A stretch of DNA of 64,000 nt from Lepidodermella squamata. Taxonomy: Eukaryota > Gastrotricha. The notes under the pieces were generated by a model. The model ran no database searches, was not told the origin of the DNA, and saw only the letters and a program-made list of their open reading frames with translations. Shown here piece after piece: positions 47,941 to 60,433 of this stretch. Location: the NCBI GenBank assembly GCA_047495785.1, contig JBLDXI010000002.1, forward strand, positions 2,728,001 through 2,792,000, read 5' to 3'. The position numbers and the translations under genes were made by a program. How positions within the stretch are numbered: position 1 is the first letter of the stretch; every line of letters begins with the position of its first letter.

Positions 47941-49319
47941 AACACAGAAGAGTATTACCTGCAAAGATTTTATCGACGAACAGAGTTATCTTATACCCAT
48001 GTATTTTCTTCAGAACGCATGATTCTCGACGCTGCTGCTGCCGCTGCTCTTTGATTGCCATATCTCTCTGCGTTTATTAATACACATCTCGCGCTCGTTG
48101 TTATGGTTATTTTTCTTTCTCAAAGCTTGCCCAACAAAAATTATCGGTCGCAGTGCTAATATTACTGTAGATTAACAATGATAATATTATTTTTAAGCGG
48201 AAGAATTGTTGTGAATCGCGAGTTGTGTAGACTAGAAATCGGGCTTGTTACGTTGCAGCTCTAACCTCTTTTTCTTCATGCACAGAAATCCAGCTTAAAA
48301 GTTGTAAGTCTTTTAGAAATGTTATTATTTATTATATATGTGATACGTTAGCAGCTTCATTCATTCTTTATTGCATGGATTCTCTATTTTTACGCCGATT
48401 GATTGCGGTTATCAGCTGCCGAACCGGAAAAATTGAACGAGAAAAATGCGATGATCGTGTCTATTTTTGTGCGAATAATATTAAAAGAAATTATGAAATG
48501 CACCTGCTGTGTAACAATCGAAACAAAGGAATGCTATATATAAAATAATATAATAAAGCAATGTGACAACTGTTTTTTCGCCCGTTTTTTTGCTGGAGGT
48601 CAGTCTACCGTAATGAAAGACCGCGGGTCTCGAGTGCTTTCCACTAGAATGGTTGCTAGAAGCCGGAAAAAACCTCGAGATCACGGGTAGTAATTAGAAA
48701 CAGAATGACGCATCGGTGTTGCCCTTAAGAAGCGGTGCAGTCGCGACAATGGGGCCACCGCCTGAGGATTAACGGCTCGGTAGATAGGTATTTGCTCGGT
48801 AAATACGATGTGATGTTGTGTCGGGTTTTTTCCAGGCCCATTCGCGCGACGTTCTGCTCACCTTTTCACCCGTCATTCGTGACAAGCGCTACCGTTTTGC
48901 TGCCAGTTTATCATTGCGTATATACGATCAACCGAACCTAGCATCAAGTTCGGTGTGCGATTACCCAGCGTTGTTTTGTTGTTAAACATATATTGTCATT
49001 AATTCAACGTTATCGCGGCGCCCTAGCACTATACCTACCCACATCGCGTATTATTTGTCTAACCATGAAATTGTAATGATATCTACTGTCGGATCCAGTC
49101 CGCATAGATACCGCATGTCGGAGTGGCTAGTTCAAAACTCCCTTTATTAACGATATCGCTTACTACATCGCCCTTAACCAGGATGTTGTAGGCAGAAGAC
49201 AATGGCCCTCCTTCCGCATTATGTACCTTGAAGATGCAATGATATATCTGCGTATACTGTCCTTATATTTAGTATTACTCGGATGCTGATGCTCAAGCAT
49301 TGATAGGTTTCTCGAGAAA
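47941..49319. other. MOSPD2 3' UTR and intergenic region before the SLC6 cluster
   Basis: AATAAA at 48552-48557 may end MOSPD2. The rest has no supportable exon. A partial copy of the dispersed repeat family lies near 49090-49160, about 160 bp before the first SLC6 start codon. Confidence 0.5.
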
Positions 49320-51666
49320 ATGCCGCAGGAAAAAGAGGACAAGCAGCAGCAGGCAGCAGCAGCCGAAGCTGAATCTGAACCAACAGCGGGCGATAACAAG
49401 GAAATCATGGCCTCAGGAGACCCTCGCGGCTTACAACGCGAACGCTGGGCAACGCCCTTTGACTTTGTGTTAGCCTGTGTCGGCTTTTCCATCGGTAAAA
49501 ATTCGGAAATTAGGCGAAAAACAACTTTTTGACCCACTTTTTGAACTAGGATATGGCAACGTTTGGCGTTTTCCTTACCTAGTCTACAAGGTTTCAATTT
49601 TTCTTCTAAATTATTTGGTCCCAAAAACTGATTTTATATTAGAATGGAGGTGGAGCTTTCCTCATTCCGTTCTTCTTGTCGGCTCTGTTGGGCGGAATTC
49701 CTGTTTTCTTCCTTGAAGTTATTCAAGGCCAGTTCATGTCCGGTGGAGCTATTAAAGTGTGGAAGATGGCTCCACTTTTCGAGGGCATAGGTTTCGCCTC
49801 GATGGTCATTGTTTTCTGCCTGAATTGTTACTACAACATCCTGCTAACGTGGTCGCTCCGCTACCTATTCGCCTCGATCTCGTGGGTGCTACCTTGGCAG
49901 GTCTGCGACAACGAGTGGAATACGGACTACTGCGTCATCGATAAGCCGACGCCCGTGCTCGATGCCAAAAATGTCACGATTGGCTACCTCAGCTCGCGTA
50001 ACGTTACCGTCACAAATCTGTCTAATCTCACTGACTCGGCCATCGAGTATTGGGAGTAGGTTTCCCAAGAAAATCAGAGATGATAATCGATACAAATCTA
50101 AATTCTAGGAACCGTGTTCTCGGCATCAGCAACGGTATCGATGAGGTTGGAAATATTAAGCTGGACTTATTGCTATGCCTTATTTTCGCCTGGGTTTTAG
50201 TGTTAGCCAAATTTTTATTTTGAAAATTTCCAGGTTTAAATTAAATCTTAATTTTAGATACGTTTGCATCTTCAACGGTATCCGAGCTTCCGGCCGAGTG
50301 ATGTACTTCACGGCTACTGCCCCGTTCCTTCTCATGTTCATACTGATGGTCCGTGGTCTTACTCTGCCCGGCGCCATGAAAGGCCTGGAATTTTACCTGA
50401 AACCCGACTTTTCTAAGCTGCTCGAGCTTCGAGTTTGGGCCGACGCTGGCAGCCAGATCTTTTTTAGCTACTCAATCAGCTTGGGTGTTTTGAATGCCCT
50501 CGGTTCCTACAACCCATGGCGCCAAAACTCATTCCGAGACTCGTTCATCTTCAGCTGCGTCGACAGCTTCACCTGCGTGGTTGCTGTTAGTCGCTTCTCA
50601 TTGCAGGAAATTTCGATTAATTTTTGAAATATCTAGGGCTTCGTTATCTTCCCAGTGTTGGGTTACATGGCTGAAATGAAGGGTGTGGACATCAGCGATG
50701 TCGCCGAGCAAGGTGACGTAGTCGAGTGATTAATCCCGTTTTATTTATTCTTTTTAATTTTAGGCCCTGGTTTGGTCTTTGTGGTCTACCCCAAGGCAGT
50801 TTCTCTCATGCCATTGGCACCGGTCTGGTCGCTTCTGTTCTTCTCGATGCTTATCCTTGTCGGCATCGACAGTCAGTTCTGCGCCGTAGAAGGCTTCTGC
50901 GCTGCCATTACCGATTTCTTCCCGAAAAAACTCGCCGGCTCGCTATGCCGGCGGGCCTCTTTCGTTGGCTTCGTCTGTTTTATCAAATTCTGCGTGGGCC
51001 TGACAATGATTACAAACGGCGGCATGTACGTCTTCCAGGTAGATTTAAATCATTCATAAAATTTATTGAAATTTTTAATGATTTTTTTCGTAGATCTTGG
51101 ATTACTACAGCGGTTAGTTTTTTCAATTTTTCAAAATTTTAACCTAGAAAATTTTACTCTTAGGCTGCCGTATTATCATGCTGGTTGCTATGGCCGAATG
51201 TCTCGTTGTCGGCTGGGTATACGGAAGCGATAAATTCTGCAACAATATGGAGGTGATGTGGGGCAAACCGATGTGGCGGCCGTTCCGCATCGGCATCAAG
51301 GTCATGTGGAACGTCGTCACGCCGCTCTACGTTTTCGGCCAATTCGTTCTCAATTCTTACGAGTACAGCCAGGCGTTGACGTACAAGCGTAACGCCAACC
51401 TGATCTACGAGTTCCCGTCATGGGCCATCGCCCTTGGCTGGACGCTGGCCTACATCAGTATTGTTTTCATTCCGGCTGTCGCAATATTCAAAATGCTGAA
51501 ACTGGACCATGTTACCGGCTTCGTTTCGAAAATCAAGCATCTGTGTAAGCCGGTCTTGAAGCCGTACATGGTGCTACCGAATGAACCTGCCGACTCGTAC
51601 ATCCTCGAGGAACTCGACGATGAACCAGAAACTTCTGAGCCAATGCTAACCGAGCAAAAGGCGTAG
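49320..51666 (+). CDS. SLC6 Na+-coupled transporter 1 (GAT-like)
   Basis: A sodium-driven plasma-membrane transporter of the neurotransmitter/amino-acid family. Exons: 49320-49494, 49550-49590, 49643-50055, 50109-50201, 50258-50585, 50637-50712, 50764-51038, 51094-51112, 51164-51666, giving 640 aa with all phases consistent. It shows TM1 [24 protein letters not shown], the extracellular Cys pair WQVCDNEWNTDYC with N-glycosylation sites (NVT, NLS, NLT), TM6 QIFFSYSISLG, TM8 [14 protein letters not shown] and a 12-helix layout. Glycine (not Asp) at the TM1 substrate position points to an amino-acid substrate rather than a monoamine. The closest wording is to GAT-1 (SLC6A1). Departures: Tyr86 to Phe, Asn327 to Asp, Ser331 to Cys (GAT-1 numbering). 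The substrate is not assigned. Confidence 0.92.
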
Positions 51667-51986
51667 ATGGAAAGAGACAAAAGTCAAACCTTATTTTAAA
51701 ATAATTATATTTTGTTGTATCAAACCTTTGAAATATAGTTATTTTTGTATGTGTAGAAGGACAATCCCTGTATTTTAATATGTTTTTCGCTTCTATTTTA
51801 TTCGTTTAAAAGGAAGAACAGGGATGGGGAGAATTCTAGTAGATGCCTTCACTCGGTCTCGGTTTTGTTGACTTTTAAAACTAATTTTGATCCAGCGTGA
51901 CATCTCCAGCGAACTTCTCTTTGTCTCATAGAATGAATGAATTATTGTAATTTTATGTAAGGAAGCGATGCGAAATAAAATAACTG

Positions 51987-54296
51987 TCAAATTACTGGGT
52001 CATCGTCCTTCGTCACTTCGAGCATCCTAGCGACAGGGTCGTCATCCTCGATTATCTCATCTGGATCTGGAATATAGGAATCAGGACTATCACCGGGTAA
52101 AACTTGGTATGATCTCAGCACCGGTTTCATCAAATAAACACAGCGCTAAAATTAAAGAAAATAAATAATATTTTCAATGCTTTTCACGCCAACTAACCTC
52201 CTTAATCGACATAGTCTTGGGCAGCTTGCAAATTTTGATCACAGCCACTAGTGGTATGAAGAAAACACTGATGTATGCCAATACCCATCCAACCGCCACT
52301 GCCCAAGAAGGGAATTCGTAGATCAAGTTCGAGCTGCGTTTATAGGTCAGCGCTTGGCTGTAGATGATAGAATTGAGGATGAATTCGCCTAGAACAAAAG
52401 CAGGGGTGATGTAGCACCACATTAGCTTGAGGCCGATTCTGAGCGGGCGCCACAGCGGCTTTCCCCACATTACGGCGATATTGTCGAGAAATCGATCACT
52501 GCCATAAACCCATCCGACAACCAAACACTCCGCCATTGCGATCAACATAATGATGCGACACCCTGTTTGATAAGGGACATTTTCTTATATGGTCATTATT
52601 ACTTTCAACTTACCGCTGTAGTAATCCAAGATCTTGCCAAATGGATTTTTTGAATATTTTAAGCTGACACTAATGGCAAGTAATTTACCTGAAATACGTA
52701 CATTCCACCGTTTGTTATCATCGACAGGCCGATTAGAAATTTGATAAAACACCAAAAAGCTGTGAAAGCTGCTCTTCTCCAGGCCGTTTTTGAGAAAGAC
52801 TTCGGAAAAACGTCGATAATCGCTGCTACAAAGCCTTCGACGTCGCAAAACTGGCTGTCAATGCCGACGAGAATGAGCATGAAGAAAAAGAGGCAGGACC
52901 AAACTGGAGCCAGGGGCATCAAGCTAACAGCTTTAGGGTAGACTACGAAAACTAGTCCTGGACCTTGTTCAGCAACTTCGCTGATATCCACGCCCTTCAA
53001 ATGAGCCATGTAACCGAGAATTGGGAATATCACGAAGCCCTAGGAACAGTATAGCCATATCTGAATAATTGAGGCATATTGCTTTTTAGACTTACGGCGA
53101 CAACACAGGTAAATGTGTCTACGAGGCTGAAGATGAACGAGTCTCTCAGCGAATTATGTCTCCAGGGATTGTGGGAGCCAAGAGCATTTAATACGCCAAT
53201 GCTAATCGCGTAGCTGAAGAAAACTTGGGTGCCTGAAAGTAATTGGGATAATTTTACAACTTTTGACAATTCTGCACCCACCTGCATCGGCCCATACTCG
53301 AGGATCCGAGAGCTTCGAGAAATCGGGTTTGAGGTAGAACTCGACCCCAGTCATTGCGCCAGGCAAGAAGAGGCCCCTCACAAGTAGGATGAACAATATC
53401 AAGAATGGCGCCGTAGCCGTGAAGTACATTACTCGACCCGAGGTTCTGATTCCTTTGCAAATGCAGATGAACCTAATACGAAGTTAGTATAACTAGGCTC
53501 AGGGTTGACTCGAGATGCTACTTACACTAAAACCCAAGCAACAATGAGGCAAACCAACAAATCTGGCTTGATATTTCCAGCATCCTCAATGCCGTCACTA
53601 ATACCAAGCACCCTTCGCCTGAAATTTGAAAGATACTTTGAAGGGTGTTCTTTTCACGGTTTTTAAGGACGTCATTACTCCCAATACTCCGCGGCAGGAT
53701 CCGTTGTAAAAATTGCTGCCGAAGCGTTTCTCCAAGCAGTCACGTTTGTTAAATTTGTGGTGGCGTTGCTCTGAATATTTTCACTCGAAGCTTGATGATA
53801 GACGTCGACGACGCAATGCTCTGTATTCCACTCGTTATCGCAGGATTGCCAGGGTAGTGTCCACGTGAAGGAAGCAAACAAATAGCGGAAGGACCAAGTT
53901 AGCAAGATGTTGTAGTAGCAATTCATGAAGAAGACTACAACAATAGCTGCGTAACCAATGCCCTCGAATAACGGCGCCATTTTCCACACTTGAATCGCTC
54001 CACCAGACATGTACTGACCTTGAATTACCTCGAGGAAAAATACCGAGATTCCACCCATGATCACGCAGGTGAAAAATGGAATGAAAAATGCACCGCCGCC
54101 GCTCTATAGAAGTAGGATTTGCAATTTAAATTTAACAATGGCGAATCGTGGCAACCTTATACAAGAGGTAAGGGAATCTCCAGACGTTGCCGAAGCCGAT
54201 CGAACAGCCAACGCATGCCAAAACGAAATCGATCGGGGTTGCCCATCTCTCATGCTTCAGTCCTTTTGGATCCAAACTAGCTTTATCCTGGCCCAT
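51987..54296 (-). CDS. SLC6 Na+-coupled transporter 2 (GAT-like)
   Basis: Paralogue of its neighbours, inverted between them and convergent with transporter 1. Exons (minus): 54296-54156, 54103-53679, 53618-53526, 53472-53282, 53232-53096, 53039-52689, 52632-52614, 52562-52198, 52145-51987, giving 626 aa. Start ATG at 54296 ([20 protein letters not shown]), preceded by TTTTATCAG. Key segments: [26 protein letters not shown] (Ser replaces the usual Asn of KNGGG), [47 protein letters not shown] and [12 protein letters not shown]. Potential glycosylation sites cluster near [10 protein letters not shown]. It carries the same ion-site substitutions as the other two copies. The C-terminal tail is acidic. 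A minus-strand AATAAA is at 51802-51797. Confidence 0.92.
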
Positions 54297-55575
54297 GCTG
54301 ACCTGATAAAATTAATAGCCCATATGCAGCGAGAAAATTAGAAAAAGCAAAGAGAAAATGCCTATTTCCACCGCACTAAAATCAGCCATTGTCTCCTGAA
54401 TATAATACTCACAACTGATGGACGTTAACACATGATTGTGTAGCGCGCAATGGCCATGGGCTATGCATACACAGCCACTAACGCTAGCGGGCGTTAAAAC
54501 CAGGGTAAGCATATACATTGTGTGCGCATGGACGTTTTGTACTTGTGAGGAATATACTGATGAGGAGTAGTATTTCCAAGATTTTGTCACGTGACCTAAT
54601 TCACAAATAATGTGTACTAGAAGCTGAAAAAGCCCGCAAAAGCGCGTTGTTGCCGCGTTGTGTTGGGTTGCAAAGAGCGATCAGGACAGTATAAATGCAC
54701 TATAATTAAATGAGGCTCCTTTCAAAAGCTTTCCTTTCAATTTGGAATACCGATTACCTATGTTCGAAAAAATATTGTTTAATTTACCGAAATAACACCG
54801 AAAAAACAGCCGTGTTGAAACCGGAAAGTTGAATGGAGAGCGTCTTTCCTATATTGGTCCTATATTGACTGTTGAATGTGGCAACAGCTAACAGCAAACT
54901 ATTTTGAAATTTCTACGACTGGCGGATAGTAATGACCAGTACTCGTAATTATTTTATCTTTTATCACACTTTTTCGGACTAAAACACGCATGATCAGAGA
55001 GGAAGCCGCGGCTTGCTGATAAAGAAAAAGATAAAATTATTATACACTCGCAACATTGCGAGCGGTAATTGTCACATTTATTTCAGTCCTGAAGACCTGT
55101 CGTAATTCAAGCGATCCGATTCATGAATCGTCAACAAACTGGGTAGAAAAAAATCGATTATTGATTCGCAATTATTGTTTTTCCACGATACGCTAATACA
55201 ATAAAAGTGCCGTGCCAGGCCTTCAGTTTTTGCTGGTTTCATTTATTACCATCATTTCTTAATATAGCAGTGCTAGTTTCTTGTCACTTGAAGTATTCCG
55301 ATGTTAGAATAATTACCATCGCGTGATGTAGATGTTGCAAATTCATGCACCTGGAAACTTCTTTCGAGTCGTGTTTTTCACACTCAGTATTTTAGCTCAA
55401 AAAGCGGTCAGCTTTAAAAGCGTTAATTTCTCAATAAGTAGTTAGGTAACAATAGCGTATATTTACTATCAGTGTCAAGATAAAAAACGAGTAGCCAACT
55501 TGATTACAATATACCTACCGAGCACTCGATAAAGCCAGATCCAACATCGTAAAACAATTGTTTGTTTCGTGGCAG
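54297..55575. other. Divergent spacer between SLC6 transporters 2 and 3
   Basis: A 1.3-kb region separates the start codons of two divergently transcribed SLC6 genes, so it should contain both promoters. No core element could be assigned. No coding exon was supported. Confidence 0.5.
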
Positions 55576-57979
55576 ATGGTTAGATTTCAAGATCCGAAGG
55601 GTCTGAAGCATGAACGCTGGGCTACTCCTGCCGACTTTCTAATTGCCTGTGTTGGCTGCTCAATCGGCTATGGTAACGTCTGGCGTTTCCCCTACCTCGT
55701 TTACAAGGTATATCATTCCGAAAATTGGGAATTTTATATTCAACTATTTTTATAGAATGGCGGCGGCGCTTTTCTCATTCCATTTTTTATATCGGTGCTC
55801 TTCGGCGGAATTTCTGTGTTCTTCCTTGAGGTAATACAGGGTCAGTTCATGTCAGCCGGGGCAATAGGGGTCTGGAAAATGGCACCTCTGTTCCAAGGTA
55901 AATTTGACTAGAAAATTGTAAAATAAAAATTGAATATTTTCTCGTGAAATCAAAAGGTATCGGCGTTGCATCTCTGGTCATTTTATTCTGCGTCAATAGC
56001 TACTACAACATTCTTCTTACATGGTCATTCCGTTATCTATTCGCCTCGTTTTCCTGGCCGTTGCCATGGCAAAAGTGCAACAATAAATGGAACAGCGAAT
56101 ATTGTGTCGAAGACGATCCCCATGGCAACGCGTCCCTGGCGCTAATGAGTGCCCGAAACCTATCAGCTGCCAATGTTTCGCTTCTTGTCGACCCTGCCGT
56201 CGAATATTGGGAGTAATGAGAGAGTATTTAGGCAGCTAAACTAGAATTTTATGGCAATATTTTTATTTGAAAGGCGGCGAGTGCTGAATATCAGTGATGG
56301 GATAGAATATCCGGGTGGTATCAAGCCAGACCTCCTGATCTGTTTGATTTTTGCTTGGACTCTAGTGTAAGATATTTATAGTGTGTAATTCATCGGGTGT
56401 AATTTTGTTAATTTTCAAGATTTTTTTGTATATTCAATGGAATTCGAACCTCTGGAAAGGTCATGTACTTCACTGCGACGGCTCCATTTATCATCATGTT
56501 CATTCTCACGATTCGTGGCTTGACTTTACCCGGTGCCATGAAAGGAGTTGAATTCTACCTTAAACCTGATTTTTCGAAATTAACCGAACTGAAAGTATGG
56601 GCTGATGCAGGTAATAAATTTAAGCTGGATTTAAACTAAAACTAGATTAATTCTTTCTACTTTAGGCACCCAGGTCTACTTCAGCTACGCCATCAGTATT
56701 GGGGTTCTCAATTCCTTAGGGGCCAATAACCCTTGGCGGCAAAATTCTTTACGAGACACCGTCATTTTCAGCTTCGTCGATAGCTTCGCCTGTATCTTGG
56801 CTGTAAATTTATTGAAGCGAAAAAAAACTAAATTCTTTTGACTAATTTCCAACTTCAGGGCTTTGTGATTTTTCCAATAATCGGATATATGGCGCATACA
56901 AAAGGCATGGACATCAGCGATGTGGCGGAACAAGGGCCTGGCCTAGTGTTTGTTATTTACCCGAAGGCCGTCTCTTTGATGCCGTTCGCGCCCGTTTGGT
57001 CTTTCCTCTTCTTCTTCATGCTGATTCTGGTGGGAATTGACAGCCAGTTCTGCAACGTCGAAGGCTTCGTCGCATCAGTCGTCGATCTATTCCCAGACAC
57101 CCTGGCGAAGACCGCGTGGAGACGTGCCGGTTTCACATTCAGCATTTGTTTCATCAATTTCCTAATTGGCCTCGCCATGATTACAAACGGTGGAATGTAC
57201 GTCTTTCAGGTAAATTAAATCAATTTTCGCAAATTCACTCAGAATTTAATTTTCGCTAAATAGATCATGGATTACTACAGCGGTATGTTGTTCCTAAATA
57301 TTCGAATTTTAGGAATTTTTCAATTATAAAAAAATTTAGGCTGTCGCATTGTCATGTTGGTTGCGATGGCCGAATGCCTTGTCGTTGGCTGGGTCTACGG
57401 CAGTTCCCGCCTCTGCGACAACATGGAAGTGATGTGGGGCAAACCGCTGTGGAAGCCGTTTCGCTACGGCATCATCGCAATGTGGAACTACATCACTCCT
57501 ATTTACGTTTTCGGCCAATTCATCTTAAATTCCTACGAATACAGCTACGCCCTGACGTACAAACGCAATGCGACAACTGTCTACGAATTTCCACCTTGGG
57601 CGATTGCTCTCGGCTGGGTTCTTGCTTATTTCAGCGTTATTTTCATCCCACTCGTTGCGCTGGTTATGATTTACCGAATGCCAAAAGATATGCCGTTGAG
57701 ACAGGTTCGATTTGAAAATACATTTGCTATTATATTGGCAACAAATTGATTTTTCAGCGGATTCATTACTTGACAAAGCCAGTTCTCAAGCCGTACATGG
57801 TATTACCTGATGCTGCTCCGAAATCTTTTATACTCGAAGAAATTGAGGAGGATGACGAAGACTGTTGGTGGGACGACAACGACGGCGACGCTGATACATT
57901 TCAGAAGCAACGCAAGGTCGTCACTTTCGAATACCAAGAGCCGTTAAACGAAGACTACGATCAAGACAATCGTTTCTAG
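55576..57979 (+). CDS. SLC6 Na+-coupled transporter 3 (GAT-like)
   Basis: Exons: 55576-55707, 55756-55897, 55957-56212, 56274-56366, 56420-56610, 56666-56802, 56859-57209, 57264-57282, 57340-57704, 57758-57979, giving 635 aa with consistent phases. Segments: [17 protein letters not shown] (nearly the same start as transporter 2), [67 protein letters not shown] and an acidic C-terminus with CWWDD. It has an extra intron after PLFQ. It shares the Phe/Asp/Cys ion-site residues with its neighbours. AATAAA follows at 58049-58054. The start at 55576 is the first in-frame ATG, but GGCAG just before it could also be a splice acceptor. Confidence 0.92.
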
Positions 57980-58506
57980 CCATAATTACTCGAAAAATAT
58001 TAGCTGAAGTGTTTACGGAAACTGCGCAGCATTTGATTTTTCTTTGAAAATAAACAAGTATTTTTGCGACACAAATTTCCGTTTTTTTGTACAAGAGCTA
58101 TTCAACTTGATATTTTATTGAGCAATTATTTTACAGCATTAGCCGTAAAAAAAACGCGTGTATGCCGATTCCGAAATTACGGTCTCGAGGCAACCGTAGT
58201 GAATGCTGCTCTCTGCTAATATGTATTCATTGAGCCACGATTTGCCGTGCAAATCTGAGCAAGACATATGATGCATGAGCGCGAAAATCAATGCGCGACG
58301 ATATGCTTCAGCTGCAAAAAACGCAGCGCTATTGAACAGACACGGGGCTGCTGGTAAAGAGGGTTACCAAGGCTCGAATCTCAGTATTTTTCCAATATAT
58401 CGCTATCACTTGCTTGGGTGCTAATTTTGTTCGACTCCGGGCTATAATAATCCTGAAATTTCAATTTTTTTCCCCTTTCAATAGGTCATTTACACACTAG
58501 TAGGAA
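57980..58506. other. Spacer between SLC6 transporter 3 and the EF-hand pair
   Basis: It contains the SLC6 polyadenylation signal at 58049-58054. The last 60 bp before the next ATG include a pyrimidine-rich tract ending CAATAG, an acceptor-like site. Nothing else was recognised. Confidence 0.5.
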
Positions 58507-59230
58507 ATGCCGCCGAAAAAGGACGATAAGAAGAAGAAAAAGGGAAAGGACGACGAGATCAAGATTCCGAAAGAGCTGATCGAGCAATTCTTGCCGGAGC
58601 AGTTCAAGCTCTCAAATGACATCTTCATTGCTTACGACAAGAAAGCAGAAGGCCTGCTTAACGTCTCTGAAATCGGCCTTATGCTCCGATTAATTGGTGG
58701 CAATCCGTCCGAGGCTGAGGTTACTGAATGGATGGACGCAGCGAAAAATCAAGACGGTATAATTAAACTCGTTTTCGAAATAAATTGCGTGCAATTTTTT
58801 TTTATAGGAAAAATGAACCTCTTAGCCTGGCTGCAAGTTTGCGCTCTGGAGCTTCGAACCCGGAAAACCGACAGCGATATTGCCGTAGCCTTCGAAACTT
58901 TCGATCACGACCAATCGGGCCAAGTTAAAGCCGACGAAATGCGCCGACAGCTCGTCGCAAATGGTATTTAAGCCTCAAATTGAACAAACCTTGATTGTTT
59001 ACGCTCGTATTCTTTCAGCGGAAAGCTTTCCCGAAAACGTAGCCGACGAATTTGTTACCGAGGCGACAGCGAATATGGACGAAAACGGGCGCATTAATTT
59101 CCGAGATTTCATCGCGCACATGAACGCTGATGCCGAAAAGGCGTGGAACAAAAAGAAGAAAAAGCTCGGCATCGCTGGTCCCAACGACGGCAAAAAAGGC
59201 AAAAAGGGCAAGGGCAAAAAGAAAAAGTGA
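58507..59230 (+). CDS. EF-hand protein 1, EFCAB2/DRC8-like
   Basis: Exons are 58507-58756, 58808-58963 and 59019-59230 (205 aa). A Lys-rich N-terminus (MPPKKDD then a K run) is followed by two pairs of EF-hand helices and a Lys-rich tail (GKKGKKGKGKKKK). EF-hand wording: LLNVSEIGLMLRLIGGNPSE (degenerate loop) and the near-canonical DHDQSGQVKADE. NMDENGRINFRD has Asp instead of Glu at the last ligand. EIG..LR.LG.NP is typical of EFCAB2/DRC8 in the nexin-dynein regulatory complex of cilia. Other calmodulin/troponin-C relatives are possible. Lysine-rich ends also occur in axonemal proteins. It is tandem with gene 2, 488 bp downstream. Confidence 0.8.
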
Positions 59231-59718
59231 ATCTGTTGTTTAAAAGAAACCAAAAGGAGCAGAATCGTATAGTTCTCAAATTACTTTCTTTTTCTAATAA
59301 TAATCAACATGTTATGCATTTTTAATCTATGTTGTATTAGCACCTGTTTTTTTACGCAACTTAACTATTCATTTGCTAATACCAAAAAATGAATTGCTAC
59401 AGTAAAAAATGCGTTGTGGCCTATTTGACTTAACGCCGGTGATCGATTTCATGTTTTTCCTGCGCGTAAAAAATCGAGAGGTGAAACAATGGGCGAAGCG
59501 TTGCCACTGGCTACGGCGCGCCTCGATAATATTATTGCATGGCTTGTTGAGTTGAGCTGAGAGCAGCAGAGCCTATAGTCCACCAGTCGAGAGGTTTATT
59601 GTGTTTAGCCGAAACACAATACACCAGCGTCTATAATAGGTCAGACCTACTCACCTGGAACTGCACCTTTGATGCAATAATCACAGCCGAATTTATTCAC
59701 GATTGCGATTTTCTCAAA
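59231..59718. other. Spacer between the two EF-hand genes
   Basis: AT-rich, with no convincing polyadenylation hexamer or exon. A frame open upstream of the second gene's ATG (from 59599) is treated as 5' UTR, because protein similarity between the two genes begins at MPPKK. Confidence 0.45.
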
Positions 59719-60433
59719 ATGCCACCTAAAAAGGAGCAGGACAAGAAGCCGAAGAAGAAAGGCAAGAAGGAAGAGATTGTCATCCCGAAAGCTCTTGCAG
59801 AACAGTTCCCACCTGGGCACATGCAGCTAGCAATTAATGTGATTTTTTTAAATTTCCTTATAGTCTTATGATAATTTTTCCAATCCAGGTTTTTACGAAC
59901 ACAGATAAGAAAGGCGAAGGTTTCGTCGATGTGAAAGAGCTGGGCTTTATGTTGAGATTCATCGGCGGCAATCCTACCGATGCCGAAGTTCGAGAATGGA
60001 CAGATGCCGTTCGAAATGACGAGGGGAAAATGGACGTGCTCGGGTTTCTTCAATGCGCAGCGCTCGAACTGCAGACCCACAAAACCGACTCCGATGTTTT
60101 CATAGCTTTCCAAATTTTCGACTCGAAGGAAGCAGGGCTCGTTAGATGCGAGACAATTCGTGATCAGCTCGCGACAATAGGTATATCCACCTTAAAAATT
60201 ACGAAATATATTTGTATCATTTATTTCTCTTTTAAGGTGAATCGTTCCCGGTAGATGTAGTAGACCAATTTTTGATCGAAGCGGCTGATGTCACTACTGA
60301 AGACGGCGAGATTCGCTACTTGGATTTCATCAACAACATGAATGCAGATGCAAACAAGGTGTGGGTGAAGAAAGCCAAAAAGCTCGGGCTGCTCGAAGAT
60401 CCCGCTAAGAAAAAGGGAAAGAAGAAAAAGTGA
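59719..60433 (+). CDS. EF-hand protein 2, EFCAB2/DRC8-like paralogue
   Basis: Exons are 59719-59838, 59889-60180 and 60237-60433 (202 aa). It begins MPPKKEQDKKPKKKGKKEE and aligns throughout with protein 1: VKELGFMLRFIGGNPTDAEV, LGFLQCAALELQTHKTDSDV, ESFPVDVVDQF, INNMNADANKVW and a KKKGKKKK end. The first loop (DKKGEGFVDVKE) keeps several acidic ligands. The second (DSKEAGLVRCET) has lost most of them, so calcium binding may be swapped relative to protein 1. It shares the intron near ..ATIG/GESF with gene 1 but has a different first intron. Probably an axonemal or cytosolic calcium-sensor-like protein. Confidence 0.8.
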
